This document shows positions 15,486 through 24,350 of a DNA stretch of 44,428 nt, in pieces. The stretch is taken from the NCBI GenBank assembly GCA_945787635.1, contig CALZIK010000176.1, forward strand, positions 1 to 44,428. The letters are read 5' to 3'. The translations under genes and the position numbers were made by a program. The notes under the pieces are model-generated. The model did not search any database. It was not told the DNA's origin and saw only the letters and a program-made list of their open reading frames with translations. The DNA comes from Thermoanaerobaculia bacterium. GTDB lineage: Bacteria > Acidobacteriota > Thermoanaerobaculia > Multivoradales > JAHEKO01. Numbering within the stretch: the stretch's first letter is position 1; every line of letters starts with the position of its first letter.

Positions 15486-18400
15486 GGCTCGTCGATTTTT
15501 CTCTTCGCCGCCGCGTGACCATCTCGATGGCGGCGGTGGCCCTGATGCTGTTCGGCCTGGTGGCCTTCGGCCGCCTGTCGATCAACCTACTGCCGGATTT
15601 GAGCTACCCGAGCCTGTCGGTGGAAACTCGACTGCCGGGGGCTGCGCCCGCCGAGGTCGAGGCCTTGATCTCCCGACCCATTGAAGAGGTCGTCGGGATC
15701 GTCGCCGGCGTCAAGCGGTTGACTTCGGTCTCGAGGCCCGGTTTATCTCAGGTGACGCTGGAGTTCGAGTGGGGCCGGAACATGGACTTCGCCTCTCTCG
15801 ACGTGAGGCAGAAGCTCGACCTTCTGCGACTCCCGAGGGAGGCCGAAAAGCCGGTCTTGCTGCGGTTCGATCCAGCCAACGACCCGATCGTCAGACTCTA
15901 TGTCACCGGCGGTCAAGATCTCTACCAGCTGCGCTACGTGGCCGAAGAGGTCCTGAAGAAAGATCTTGAATCCACCGAAGGCGTGGCCGCGATCAAAGTC
16001 AACGGCGGCTTCGAGGAGGAGATTCAGGTCCAGGTCGACGAGGGCAAGCTCGCGCTCCTGGGCTTGAGCATCCAGGACGTCAACTCGGTGCTTCTGCGCG
16101 AGAACGTCAATCAGGCCGGAGGCAGCCTCTATGAGGAGGAGGCTCGCTACCTGGTGCGAGCCAACAACGAGTTCGAGGGTCTGGCCGATATCGACAACAC
16201 CGTGGTGATGTCGCACCTCGGACGCAGCGTGAAAGTGTCCGACATCGCGAGTGTGCGGCGCGGCCACAAGCAGCGCGAGGTGATCACGCGTTTCGGTGGC
16301 GGCGAGGCGGTCGAGCTGGCCATGTACAAAGAGGGAGACACCAACACGGTGCAGGTGGCAAGGTCGATCCTGAAGCGGCTCGAGAGCGTCAAGGGCGAGC
16401 TGCCCGAGGGCATCGAGGTCGTCACCGGGATCGACCAGTCCGAGTTCATTCAGGCCTCGATCGACGAGGTTTTGATGAACGCGCTGGTGGGCGGCGGCAT
16501 CGCGATTCTGGTGCTGCTGTTCTTCCTCAAAGACCCTCGGAGCACGTTGATCATTGGTCTTTCGATTCCGATCTCCGTGGTGGCGACGTTCTTTCTGATG
16601 TACCGGACCGGAACTACCTTGAACGTGATGTCGCTCGGGGGCCTCGCGCTCGGGGTCGGGATGCTGGTCGACAACGCCATCGTGGTTCTCGAGGCGATCT
16701 ACAAGCGTCGCGAGCAGGGCGCGTCGGCGGTCGAAGCGGCCCGCGAGGGAGCCTCGGAGGTGGGAACCGCGGTCGCGGCATCCACCCTGACCACCGTGGC
16801 CGTGTTCCTGCCAGTGGTGTTCCTCGAGGGCATCGCGGCCCAGCTGTTTCGGGACATGGCTCTGACCGTTTCGTTCTCGTTGATCGCCTCGCTGGCGGTG
16901 GCGTTGACCTTGATTCCCATGCTGGCGGCGCTGCTCGGGGGCGACAAGCCGGCAGCGCCGCCGGGACCGGCCGAGATTGACGACCGCGGAACCCGGGCGG
17001 GGCGGATCCGCCGTCGCGTCCTCTTGAGCCTCCGCTTCGTTTTCGTGACCGTGCCGTCGTGGGTGACGTTCGCGGTGCGCTGGCTGCTCAGGTCGCTGGG
17101 CAGACTCATCTCGATCGCTAGCCGGCCGCTCACCGCCGCTTTCGACGCCGGCCTCGGGCTGGTCTCCGGTCTCTACCCGCGCGTACTGCGCGCGGCCTTG
17201 CGGGCACGCCCGCTGGTGCTCGCGATCGCCCTCTTGGCGTTCGCCGCGGCTGTTCAGATGGTTCCGGGCCTGGGATTCGACTTGATTCCAACCTTCTCGC
17301 AAGGGGAGTTCAGCTTCACCGTCGTGCTGCCCGAGGGTACGCCGCTCGAGGCGACCGATCGGTTTCTCGCCGACGTCGAGACCGTGCTCGACGGCGAGAC
17401 TAGGGTCGGCACCTTTGCCGGTATCGTCGGCGGCCGCGGACTGTCGCTCACCAATACCGGCAGCGAGGGCGAGAACACGGCGCGGTTGCAGGTTCGGATG
17501 GCGTCCGGCAGCACCGCCGAGGATGAGCAGGCGGTGATCGAGCTGATTCGAGAGCGCCTCGAGCAGTCCGGGCTCGCCAACTCGAAGTTCGAGCGCCCGA
17601 CCTTTTTCAGCTTTCGCACCCCGATCGAGGTGGAAATCTACAGCGACGGCCTGACGGAACTTCATGAAACGGCGGACCGCATCCGGGCTCGCGTGGAACA
17701 GGTGCCGGGGCTGGTGGACGTCAAATCGTCGGCGGAGCTGGGCAATCCCGAGCTCCAGATCCAGTTCGACCGCAATCAGCTGGCGCGCTTGGGACTGAAT
17801 CTCGGCGACGTCGCCGACACGATTCGCAACAAGGTCCAGGGCGAGGTGGCGACCAGGTTCACTGAGGGTGACCGGGAAATCGATATCGTGGTGCGATCGG
17901 TAGATCTGGGGCGAGCCTCGGTCAGCGACGTCAGAGGCTTCATCGTCGGACAGCGCAACGGCGTGCCGATCTACTTAAAGTCGGTGGCGTCGGTCGCCTT
18001 GACCGAAGGCCCCAGCGAGATACGGCGCATCGGCCAGAAGCGGGCCGGGGTGATTTCGGCCGACATCCGTGGCCGCGACATGGCCGCGGTGGCGACCGAC
18101 GTGCGGGCGGCACTCGACGAGATGGTCCTCCCGGCCGGTGTCATCGCCGCGCTGTCGGGCCAGGAGGAGGAACGGGCCGGAGCGCAGCGCTCGCTGGCGC
18201 TGGCGATGGCGCTCGCCATCTTTCTGGTCTACCTGGTGATGGCTTCCCAGTTCGAGTCGTTCCTGCACCCGTTCGTGATCATTTTCACGCTGCCACTTGG
18301 CGGAATCGGCGTGGTCGCGGCGCTCGCGGTGACCGGTCGATCGATCAACATCGTGGCGATGATCGGCGTGGTGATGCTGGCTGGGATCGTGGTCAACAAC

Positions 18401-18769
18401 GCCATCGTCTTGGTGGACGCGGTGAACCAAAGGCGGCGTGCTGGTCTCGCCAAGACCGAGGCGCTGATCGCGGCGGGCAGCGACCGGCTGCGGCCGATCC
18501 TGATGACCTCGGCGACCACGATCTTCGGCTTGCTGCCCATGGCTCTGGGCCTCGGCGAAGGTGCGGAGCTGAGAGCTCCACTCGCGATCACCGTCATCGG
18601 CGGCCTGGCGGTCGGCACTTTGCTCACCTTGATCGTCATCCCGGTGGTTTACTCGCTGGTCGACCGCCGCGACGAGCTACCGGTACGGGAATCCAGTCTC
18701 GAGTCGGCTGTGGACGCGTCCGCGGCTTCGGATCCGATGTCGGGCAACGTCGTCGGGGAGGCAGGCTGA
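15482..18769 (+). CDS. RND efflux permease 1 (AcrB/MdtB-like)
   Basis: The 1095-residue protein is a full-length RND permease with the duplicated plan: a membrane helix, a large periplasmic loop, six helices, then a second copy. The proton-relay helix reads GMLVDNAIVVLE, keeping the first of the two Asp seen in AcrB and having Asn for the second. It is about 50 residues longer than typical; the extra length lies between the two halves (around positions 16950-17210), a charged Pro-rich linker plus extra hydrophobic stretches. The ATG overlaps the adaptor stop (ATGA) and the second permease follows after one base, so the three genes form one operon. One adaptor with two different permeases is the MdtABC layout, in which the permeases form a mixed trimer; that this pair does so is inference. 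Confidence 0.92.
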   Translation: MRLVDFSLRRRVTISMAAVALMLFGLVAFGRLSINLLPDLSYPSLSVETRLPGAAPAEVEALISRPIEEVVGIVAGVKRLTSVSRPGLSQVTLEFEWGRNMDFASLDVRQKLDLLRLPREAEKPVLLRFDPANDPIVRLYVTGGQDLYQLRYVAEEVLKKDLESTEGVAAIKVNGGFEEEIQVQVDEGKLALLGLSIQDVNSVLLRENVNQAGGSLYEEEARYLVRANNEFEGLADIDNTVVMSHLGRSVKVSDIASVRRGHKQREVITRFGGGEAVELAMYKEGDTNTVQVARSILKRLESVKGELPEGIEVVTGIDQSEFIQASIDEVLMNALVGGGIAILVLLFFLKDPRSTLIIGLSIPISVVATFFLMYRTGTTLNVMSLGGLALGVGMLVDNAIVVLEAIYKRREQGASAVEAAREGASEVGTAVAASTLTTVAVFLPVVFLEGIAAQLFRDMALTVSFSLIASLAVALTLIPMLAALLGGDKPAAPPGPAEIDDRGTRAGRIRRRVLLSLRFVFVTVPSWVTFAVRWLLRSLGRLISIASRPLTAAFDAGLGLVSGLYPRVLRAALRARPLVLAIALLAFAAAVQMVPGLGFDLIPTFSQGEFSFTVVLPEGTPLEATDRFLADVETVLDGETRVGTFAGIVGGRGLSLTNTGSEGENTARLQVRMASGSTAEDEQAVIELIRERLEQSGLANSKFERPTFFSFRTPIEVEIYSDGLTELHETADRIRARVEQVPGLVDVKSSAELGNPELQIQFDRNQLARLGLNLGDVADTIRNKVQGEVATRFTEGDREIDIVVRSVDLGRASVSDVRGFIVGQRNGVPIYLKSVASVALTEGPSEIRRIGQKRAGVISADIRGRDMAAVATDVRAALDEMVLPAGVIAALSGQEEERAGAQRSLALAMALAIFLVYLVMASQFESFLHPFVIIFTLPLGGIGVVAALAVTGRSINIVAMIGVVMLAGIVVNNAIVLVDAVNQRRRAGLAKTEALIAAGSDRLRPILMTSATTIFGLLPMALGLGEGAELRAPLAITVIGGLAVGTLLTLIVIPVVYSLVDRRDELPVRESSLESAVDASAASDPMSGNVVGEAG

Positions 18770-18770
18770 C

Positions 18771-21700
18771 ATGAACCTTCCCAAGCTGGCCGTCGGTCGC
18801 CCGATCACGACCGCGATGATCCTGATCAGTGTTCTGGTCATCGGCGGGATCTCGCTCGTCAGGCTGCCGCTTGCCTATCTGCCCGAGGTGGACGCCCCGT
18901 TCATCGGCGTGCAGATTCCCTATCCGAATGCGAATCCGCAGCAGATTGAGAAGGAGATCTTGAAGCCGGTCGAGGAAGTGCTGGCGACGATGCCCGGCGT
19001 CAAGACACTCAACTCGCAGGCGGACGCCGATCAGGCGCAGTTCTTTCTCGAGTTCGATTGGGGCAAGGAGCTCGACATAGTTCGCATGCAAGTAAGCGAG
19101 AAGATGGATCAGATCAAGGGCGATCTTCCGGACTCGATCGGTGAGATCGTGATCTTCTCCTTCAACACCAACGACATTCCGGTGGTGCAGGCTCGCGTAT
19201 CGGCCAAGGGTGTCGATCTGTCGGAATCGTACGATTTGATCGAGGCTCGGGTGTTGAACCGGCTGCGCCGGGTGCCCGGTGTGGCGAGAGTCGATCTAGA
19301 TGGAGTCATGCCGCGGGAGATCTCGATCGATCTCGTTGTCGCTCGCCTCCGCGAGCACAACGTTGACGTCAGCGCTCTGATCCAGCGGCTGCAAGCCGCT
19401 TCCTCGAACATGGTTCTCGGGCAGGTGGACCAGGGCGGGTTGCGGTTCACGGCTCGGTCGGTCGGGCAGTTCAGCTCGGTCGAAGAGGTCGCCGACATGG
19501 TGGTCGACGAGCGCGGCCTGCGGCTTCGCGACATCGCCGAGATCACCTACGAAGAGCCGCCGATTCCCCACGGCAGATTCCTGGATCAGCAGTTCGCGGT
19601 CGGATTGGATGTCTTCAAGGAATCCACCGCCAACACGGTGGACGTGGTCCGCAGCGTGATGCAGGTGATCAAGAGCGACATCAACAACGATCCCCTGCTC
19701 GACGGGGTCAGCCTGTTCGTCTGGGAGGATCAGGGAGAAGAGATCGTCGGAGGGCTCAGGGGTCTGCTGACTGCCGGCTTGATCGGCGCTGGGCTGGCGA
19801 TCTTCAGCCTGTACTTCTTCCTGCGCCGGTTCGACTCAACCCTGATCGTTTCCCTGTCGATTCCGTTCTCGATTCTCGCCGCTTGCGGAATCCTGTACTT
19901 CATGGACAAGACCCTCAACGTCTTGTCGATGATGGGGCTGATGCTTGCGGTCGGCATGTTGGTGGATAACGCGGTCGTGGTGCTCGAGTCGATCGATCGT
20001 CTCCACCGGACCGAGAAGGACCTCAAGAAATCGGCCCTGGTCGGGGCGCGGTCGGTGGCCACCGCGGTTTCGGCCTCGACCTTGACCACGCTGATCGTCT
20101 TTTTGCCCCTGATTATTGGAGCGGCCACGGGCCTCACCACCTGGCTCAAGGAGATCGGCATCGCGATCGCCATCGCGCTCGCCTGCTCGCTGTTTTCCTC
20201 GTTGACCCTAATCCCTTTGATGTCGGCCCACTTTCTCGGTAAGAAGAGGGCGAAGGAGATCAAATCCGTCGCTTGGTTGGAAGACAAGTACGCACGTATC
20301 TTGAGCTGGACTCTGGTTCATCGATGGAAGACGGCCGGTATCTTGCTCTTGTTTCTGGTCGTCGGCCTGGTGCCATTCTTCACCGGCATGGTCGAGCAGG
20401 CGATATTTTCAGGAATCGTCAACGAGCGGGTCGTTCTGCGCTACGAGTTTGCCGACCACACCTACAAGTCGGAGGCCCGTGAGGCGGTTCAGAAGCTGGA
20501 GCCGCTCCTCTGGGAGCATCGGGAGGACTTCGAAGTCAAGTCGCTCTACAGCTTCTACATGGAGAACCGGGCGGAGACCACTATGGTCCTGACCCGCAAG
20601 AACATGACCGACGAGGAGATTCGCGAGTTGCAGACGAGAATTCGCGAAAAGCTCCCCGAGATCGCGGGCGTCAAGTTCATGTTCGATGACGATGCCGACA
20701 CCGGCGGTTCGAACACCTTTTTCGCGGTCAAATTCTTCGGCCAGGACAGCTCGGTTCTCGAAACCTACGCCAACGAGGCTTCGCGAAGAATCGAGACGCT
20801 GGCCGGAATCCAGGACCTGAGAACCTCGTTTCGAGATTCGCAGATGGAGGTGCGCGTCAAGATCGATCGGGAAAGGGCCACCCGAAACGGACTCGATGCC
20901 CAGGACATGGCCGATATCTTCTCGTTCACGCTCGGAGCCATGCGGCTGCCTCGCTTCAACGCCGGCGAGCGCGAGGTCGACACCTGGCTCGCGCTGCGCC
21001 TCGAAGACCGCGAGAATCTGGACGACCTGAAACGCCTCACGGTCGCCGGCACCAGCACCGCGCCGGTAACGCTGGCGGACGTCGCCACCTTCGATGTCGT
21101 CCCCCGAGCCCGTCAGATCGAACGGGAGAACCGGAAGGTGCGAGTTTCGGTTCGCGGCACCTACGAAGGCGAGGACTGGAAGGACACCCAGAAAGAGATC
21201 GAGCAGTTGATGGACGCTTTCGAGCTGCCTCCCGGCTACTCGTGGAGCTGGAACGATCGGATCATCGAGCAGCAGGACCAGAACGCGCAGATGGGGGTCA
21301 ATTTCCTTCTCGCGCTCGCTCTGGTGTATCTGGTCATGGCATCGCTCTTCGAGTCCCTGGCTCAGCCCTTCGCGATCTTGTTTTCGATTCCTTTCGCCGC
21401 GCCGGGCATCGCCTGGATGCTCGCCGCCACCGGCACCAGCTTCAACTTGATGGGCCAGATCGGGGTCCTGATCCTGATGGGCATCGTAGTCAACAACGGC
21501 ATCGTTCTGCTGGACCACGTGAATCAGCTTCGCAAGACCGGACTGCCGCGCGACGAAGCCATCGTCCTGGCGGGGCGCGAGCGTCTGCGGCCGATCCTGA
21601 TGACCGCGGCGACGACGATCATCGGCCTCGTGCCGCTGGCGATCCGTGGACCGGCGACCAGCGGGCTCTTCTACTACCCCTTGGCGCGGACGGTGATGGG

Positions 21701-21869
21701 AGGCCTGATGTCCTCGGTCATCCTGACGCTGCTGGTCCTTCCGTTTCTGAGCGTGCTGATGGAGGCGTTGTCGGCCTGGATGCGCCGGATCTGGAGAAGC
21801 TCCGAAAGGTCTGGCCCCGAGGGAGACGCCGCGCAGGCGCTGGCCGACGGCGAGACCGCGCCGGCGTAG
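18771..21869 (+). CDS. RND efflux permease 2 (AcrB/MdtC-like)
   Basis: The 1032-residue protein is the second RND permease of the operon, of standard length. It has the same duplicated topology and the same proton-relay variant GMLVDNAVVVLES. It differs strongly from permease 1 and is not a recent duplicate. A conserved helix near the C-terminus (GQIGVLILMGIVVNNGIVLLDH) matches the RND family. It starts one base after the permease 1 stop. A hairpin follows the stop at 21887-21912. Confidence 0.92.
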   Translation: MNLPKLAVGRPITTAMILISVLVIGGISLVRLPLAYLPEVDAPFIGVQIPYPNANPQQIEKEILKPVEEVLATMPGVKTLNSQADADQAQFFLEFDWGKELDIVRMQVSEKMDQIKGDLPDSIGEIVIFSFNTNDIPVVQARVSAKGVDLSESYDLIEARVLNRLRRVPGVARVDLDGVMPREISIDLVVARLREHNVDVSALIQRLQAASSNMVLGQVDQGGLRFTARSVGQFSSVEEVADMVVDERGLRLRDIAEITYEEPPIPHGRFLDQQFAVGLDVFKESTANTVDVVRSVMQVIKSDINNDPLLDGVSLFVWEDQGEEIVGGLRGLLTAGLIGAGLAIFSLYFFLRRFDSTLIVSLSIPFSILAACGILYFMDKTLNVLSMMGLMLAVGMLVDNAVVVLESIDRLHRTEKDLKKSALVGARSVATAVSASTLTTLIVFLPLIIGAATGLTTWLKEIGIAIAIALACSLFSSLTLIPLMSAHFLGKKRAKEIKSVAWLEDKYARILSWTLVHRWKTAGILLLFLVVGLVPFFTGMVEQAIFSGIVNERVVLRYEFADHTYKSEAREAVQKLEPLLWEHREDFEVKSLYSFYMENRAETTMVLTRKNMTDEEIRELQTRIREKLPEIAGVKFMFDDDADTGGSNTFFAVKFFGQDSSVLETYANEASRRIETLAGIQDLRTSFRDSQMEVRVKIDRERATRNGLDAQDMADIFSFTLGAMRLPRFNAGEREVDTWLALRLEDRENLDDLKRLTVAGTSTAPVTLADVATFDVVPRARQIERENRKVRVSVRGTYEGEDWKDTQKEIEQLMDAFELPPGYSWSWNDRIIEQQDQNAQMGVNFLLALALVYLVMASLFESLAQPFAILFSIPFAAPGIAWMLAATGTSFNLMGQIGVLILMGIVVNNGIVLLDHVNQLRKTGLPRDEAIVLAGRERLRPILMTAATTIIGLVPLAIRGPATSGLFYYPLARTVMGGLMSSVILTLLVLPFLSVLMEALSAWMRRIWRSSERSGPEGDAAQALADGETAPA

Positions 21870-21886
21870 CGAGAAGCACCTGACCT

Positions 21887-21912
21887 GAGCCGACCAGCCG
21901 CTTCGACGGCTC
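21887..21912 (+). terminator. Possible terminator after the RND operon
   Basis: GAGCCG (21887-21892) pairs with CGGCTC (21907-21912); an inner AGCCG/CGGCT alternative shares the 3' arm. Only GGGTTT follows. It lies 17 bases past the permease 2 stop, a sensible place, but the evidence is weak. Confidence 0.32.
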
Positions 21913-21946
21913 GGGTTTCGGACCGATTGCGACCCGGCCGCGCCGC

Positions 21947-21952
21947 TATACT
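21947..21952 (+). promoter_or_regulatory. -10-like TATACT before the E1 gene
   Basis: TATACT (5/6 match to TATAAT) ends 11 bases before ATG 21964, so the transcript leader would be only a few bases. A weak TTGCGA at 21927-21932 is too close (14 bases) to be a good -35. No Shine-Dalgarno is seen. Confidence 0.4.
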
Positions 21953-21963
21953 GGCGCACGCGC

Positions 21964-24345
21964 ATGTCGGAAAAGAACCTCTCACCGGCCCTTCCCAGGG
22001 ACCTGCTTCAGGAGCTTCACGGCTTTCTGAGCCTGGAAGCGCCGTTCCTGATTCGGGACCTTCCGCCGAAAGTGCAGAGCGAAGAAGATCTCGAGCTCGC
22101 GCTACTCGAGCGGATTCACGCTCGTTACCAGACTGGTCCTGAGTTTGCCGAAGCGAGGCTCTATCCGATGGTCAGCCACCGCCGCGCGGTGGCCCGCAAT
22201 CAGGAGGTCCTGGAAGTGTTGGTGCGCGGCTTTTTCGAGCGCCGCCGCATCCGCACCTCCATCGCTCGAGACGAGAAGCTCGAGATGCTGAGGGCGATGC
22301 TGCTGACCCGCGCCACCGACGACTTTCTGAAGCTCGCGTTCGACCGCAAGGAGATCTACTGGGGCGAGTATCCATCGCCTCAAAAGGGCTTCCGCTCGAC
22401 CGGGCAGGAGGCGATCGCCGGCGCGGCGCTGCGCCTTCGCCGGCCGCCGGAGTATCCCGGTGGGCCGGGGTACGAGGGAGACGTCATCAGCCCGATGATT
22501 CGCGATCTCGGCGCGCGGATGATGTTCGATCCGGATCCCCTGCATCCGATCCTGGTGCAGTACGGCAAGAGCGGCACTCCGGTCGGTGGCCGGGACCTCC
22601 ACGTCGGGGACTTCGACCGCGGCGTGCTGCCGCCGGCGGCGCCCCTGGCTATAGCGGTCCAGACCCTGGTGGGAATCGCCTTCGCCGCCAAGCAGCGGAC
22701 GCAGGACCGTGTGTGCGTGGGATTCATCGGAGACGGAGGCGCCAGCCTGGGCGAGTGGCACGAGGCGGTAAACCTCGCGGCCGTCCAAATGCTGCCGATG
22801 GTGTTCATCGTCGAGAACAATCAATGGGCGCTCGGCACCCACGTCAGCGAGCAGTGCCGGGCCGACCGCTTCGCCGCTCGCGCGGCCGGCTATGGAATTC
22901 CTGGCGCAACCCTGTTCGGCAACGACCCGGAGGTGGTGGCCGCGGGTGTCGCCTGGGCGGCGGCTCGCGCGCGTTCCGGAGAGGGCCCGGCTTTGATCGA
23001 GCTGGTCTCCTACCGGCGCAGCGGGCACGCGCATCACGACGACGATCGGTTTCACGGCAACCCCGAGGTCAAGGTGGCGGGGTACGAATACGAAGAGGAG
23101 CGCAGGGCCTGGGAGCGGCATGACCCGATCGAGATGTACGCCAGCAACCTCGTAGACACCGGTGTGCTTGCCGAGGGTGACCTGGATTCGCTCCGGGCCG
23201 AGGCGGCAGAGAGCGTGGCCGGCGCGGCGGAAAAGGCGAAGGTCGCTGCGTGGCCCGAGCCGAGCGAGTACCGAGAGCGGGTCTACGCGCCGCGGAAGCT
23301 GCCGGTGCCCCGGCCCGCGAGTGATCCCGAAACCAGGCGGATGGCCTATGACGAGGCGGTGCGGCAGGCCCTGGTCGAGATGATGTCCGAGGATGAATCG
23401 GTCTGTGTGCTGGGGGAGGACGTCGGCGGTCGCTACGGAGGGGCCTTTGGGGTGACCCGCGGCCTCGCCAAGAGCTTCGGGAGAGAGCGGTGCCTGAACA
23501 CCCCTCTGGCCGAGTCGGCGATCGTCGGTTGCGGAGTGGGCGCGGCCCTCGCGGGTCTCCGGCCGGTTGTGGAGATGCAGTTTGCCGACTTTCTGGCTCC
23601 GGCGTTCAACGCGCTGGTCAACAACGCCGCCAAGGTGCACTGGCGCTGGGGACGCGCCGTTCCGATGGTGGTGAGGCTGCCCTACGGCGGGGCCACCGGC
23701 AAGCTGAACATGCTCCTGGGTGGGGGGCCTTTCCACAGTCAGTGCCCGGAGATGTGGTTTGTTCGAACGCCCGGGTGGAAGATCGTGGCCCCCTCGACCC
23801 CGGCCGACGCCAAGGGCCTTATGATCGCTGCGATTCGCGACGAGAATCCGGTCATCTTCCTCGAGGCCAAGGGCCTGTACGGTTTCTTCCGGCCCGATCT
23901 TCGCGAAGACGTGCCCCTGGGCGCCCAGCATGAGGTGCCGATCGGCAAGGCCGTGGTGCGTAGGAGCGGAACCGATCTGACTATCTTGACCTATGGCGCG
24001 ATGGTCTGGACCTGTCTCGACGCCGCCACGGAGCTGGCCGGCCAGGGCTGCGAGGTCGAGATTCTAGATCTGCGATCGCTCTCGCCGTTGGATGTCGATG
24101 CGATCCGGGCGTCGGTCAAGAAGACCAATCGGGCGCTCGTGGTTCATGAAGACACCACCCGGGGCGGTCTGGGCGGCGAGCTCGCGGCGCTTCTCGCCGA
24201 CGAGTGCTTCTACGATCTCGACGCGCCGGTGCGCAGAGTGGCCGCGCCCGATACTCCGGTGCCGTATTCGCCGCCGCTCGAGTTCGATTTTCTCCCGAAG
24301 TCGAGCGACGTCGTTCGCGAGAGCCTGCGCCTGATACGAGAGTAG
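21964..24345 (+). CDS. Fused E1 alpha/beta 2-oxoacid dehydrogenase (branched-chain type)
   Basis: The 793-residue protein joins the E1 alpha and E1 beta subunits of a thiamine-diphosphate 2-oxoacid dehydrogenase. The alpha part has the E1 motif GGRDLHVGDFDRGVLPP and the cofactor motif GDG (256-258) through NN about 30 residues later. The beta part starts near residue 458 (YDEAVRQALVEMMSEDESV) and includes LGEDVGGRYGGAFGVT and ETRG-like family blocks. E1 decarboxylates the 2-oxoacid and passes the acyl group to lipoyl-E2; 2-oxoisovalerate is the likeliest substrate class, but pyruvate is not excluded. About 105 N-terminal residues precede the usual alpha start and are unexplained. E2 and E3 are not in the window, so they must be encoded elsewhere. 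Confidence 0.85.
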   Translation: MSEKNLSPALPRDLLQELHGFLSLEAPFLIRDLPPKVQSEEDLELALLERIHARYQTGPEFAEARLYPMVSHRRAVARNQEVLEVLVRGFFERRRIRTSIARDEKLEMLRAMLLTRATDDFLKLAFDRKEIYWGEYPSPQKGFRSTGQEAIAGAALRLRRPPEYPGGPGYEGDVISPMIRDLGARMMFDPDPLHPILVQYGKSGTPVGGRDLHVGDFDRGVLPPAAPLAIAVQTLVGIAFAAKQRTQDRVCVGFIGDGGASLGEWHEAVNLAAVQMLPMVFIVENNQWALGTHVSEQCRADRFAARAAGYGIPGATLFGNDPEVVAAGVAWAAARARSGEGPALIELVSYRRSGHAHHDDDRFHGNPEVKVAGYEYEEERRAWERHDPIEMYASNLVDTGVLAEGDLDSLRAEAAESVAGAAEKAKVAAWPEPSEYRERVYAPRKLPVPRPASDPETRRMAYDEAVRQALVEMMSEDESVCVLGEDVGGRYGGAFGVTRGLAKSFGRERCLNTPLAESAIVGCGVGAALAGLRPVVEMQFADFLAPAFNALVNNAAKVHWRWGRAVPMVVRLPYGGATGKLNMLLGGGPFHSQCPEMWFVRTPGWKIVAPSTPADAKGLMIAAIRDENPVIFLEAKGLYGFFRPDLREDVPLGAQHEVPIGKAVVRRSGTDLTILTYGAMVWTCLDAATELAGQGCEVEILDLRSLSPLDVDAIRASVKKTNRALVVHEDTTRGGLGGELAALLADECFYDLDAPVRRVAAPDTPVPYSPPLEFDFLPKSSDVVRESLRLIRE

Positions 24346-24350
24346 GGTGG

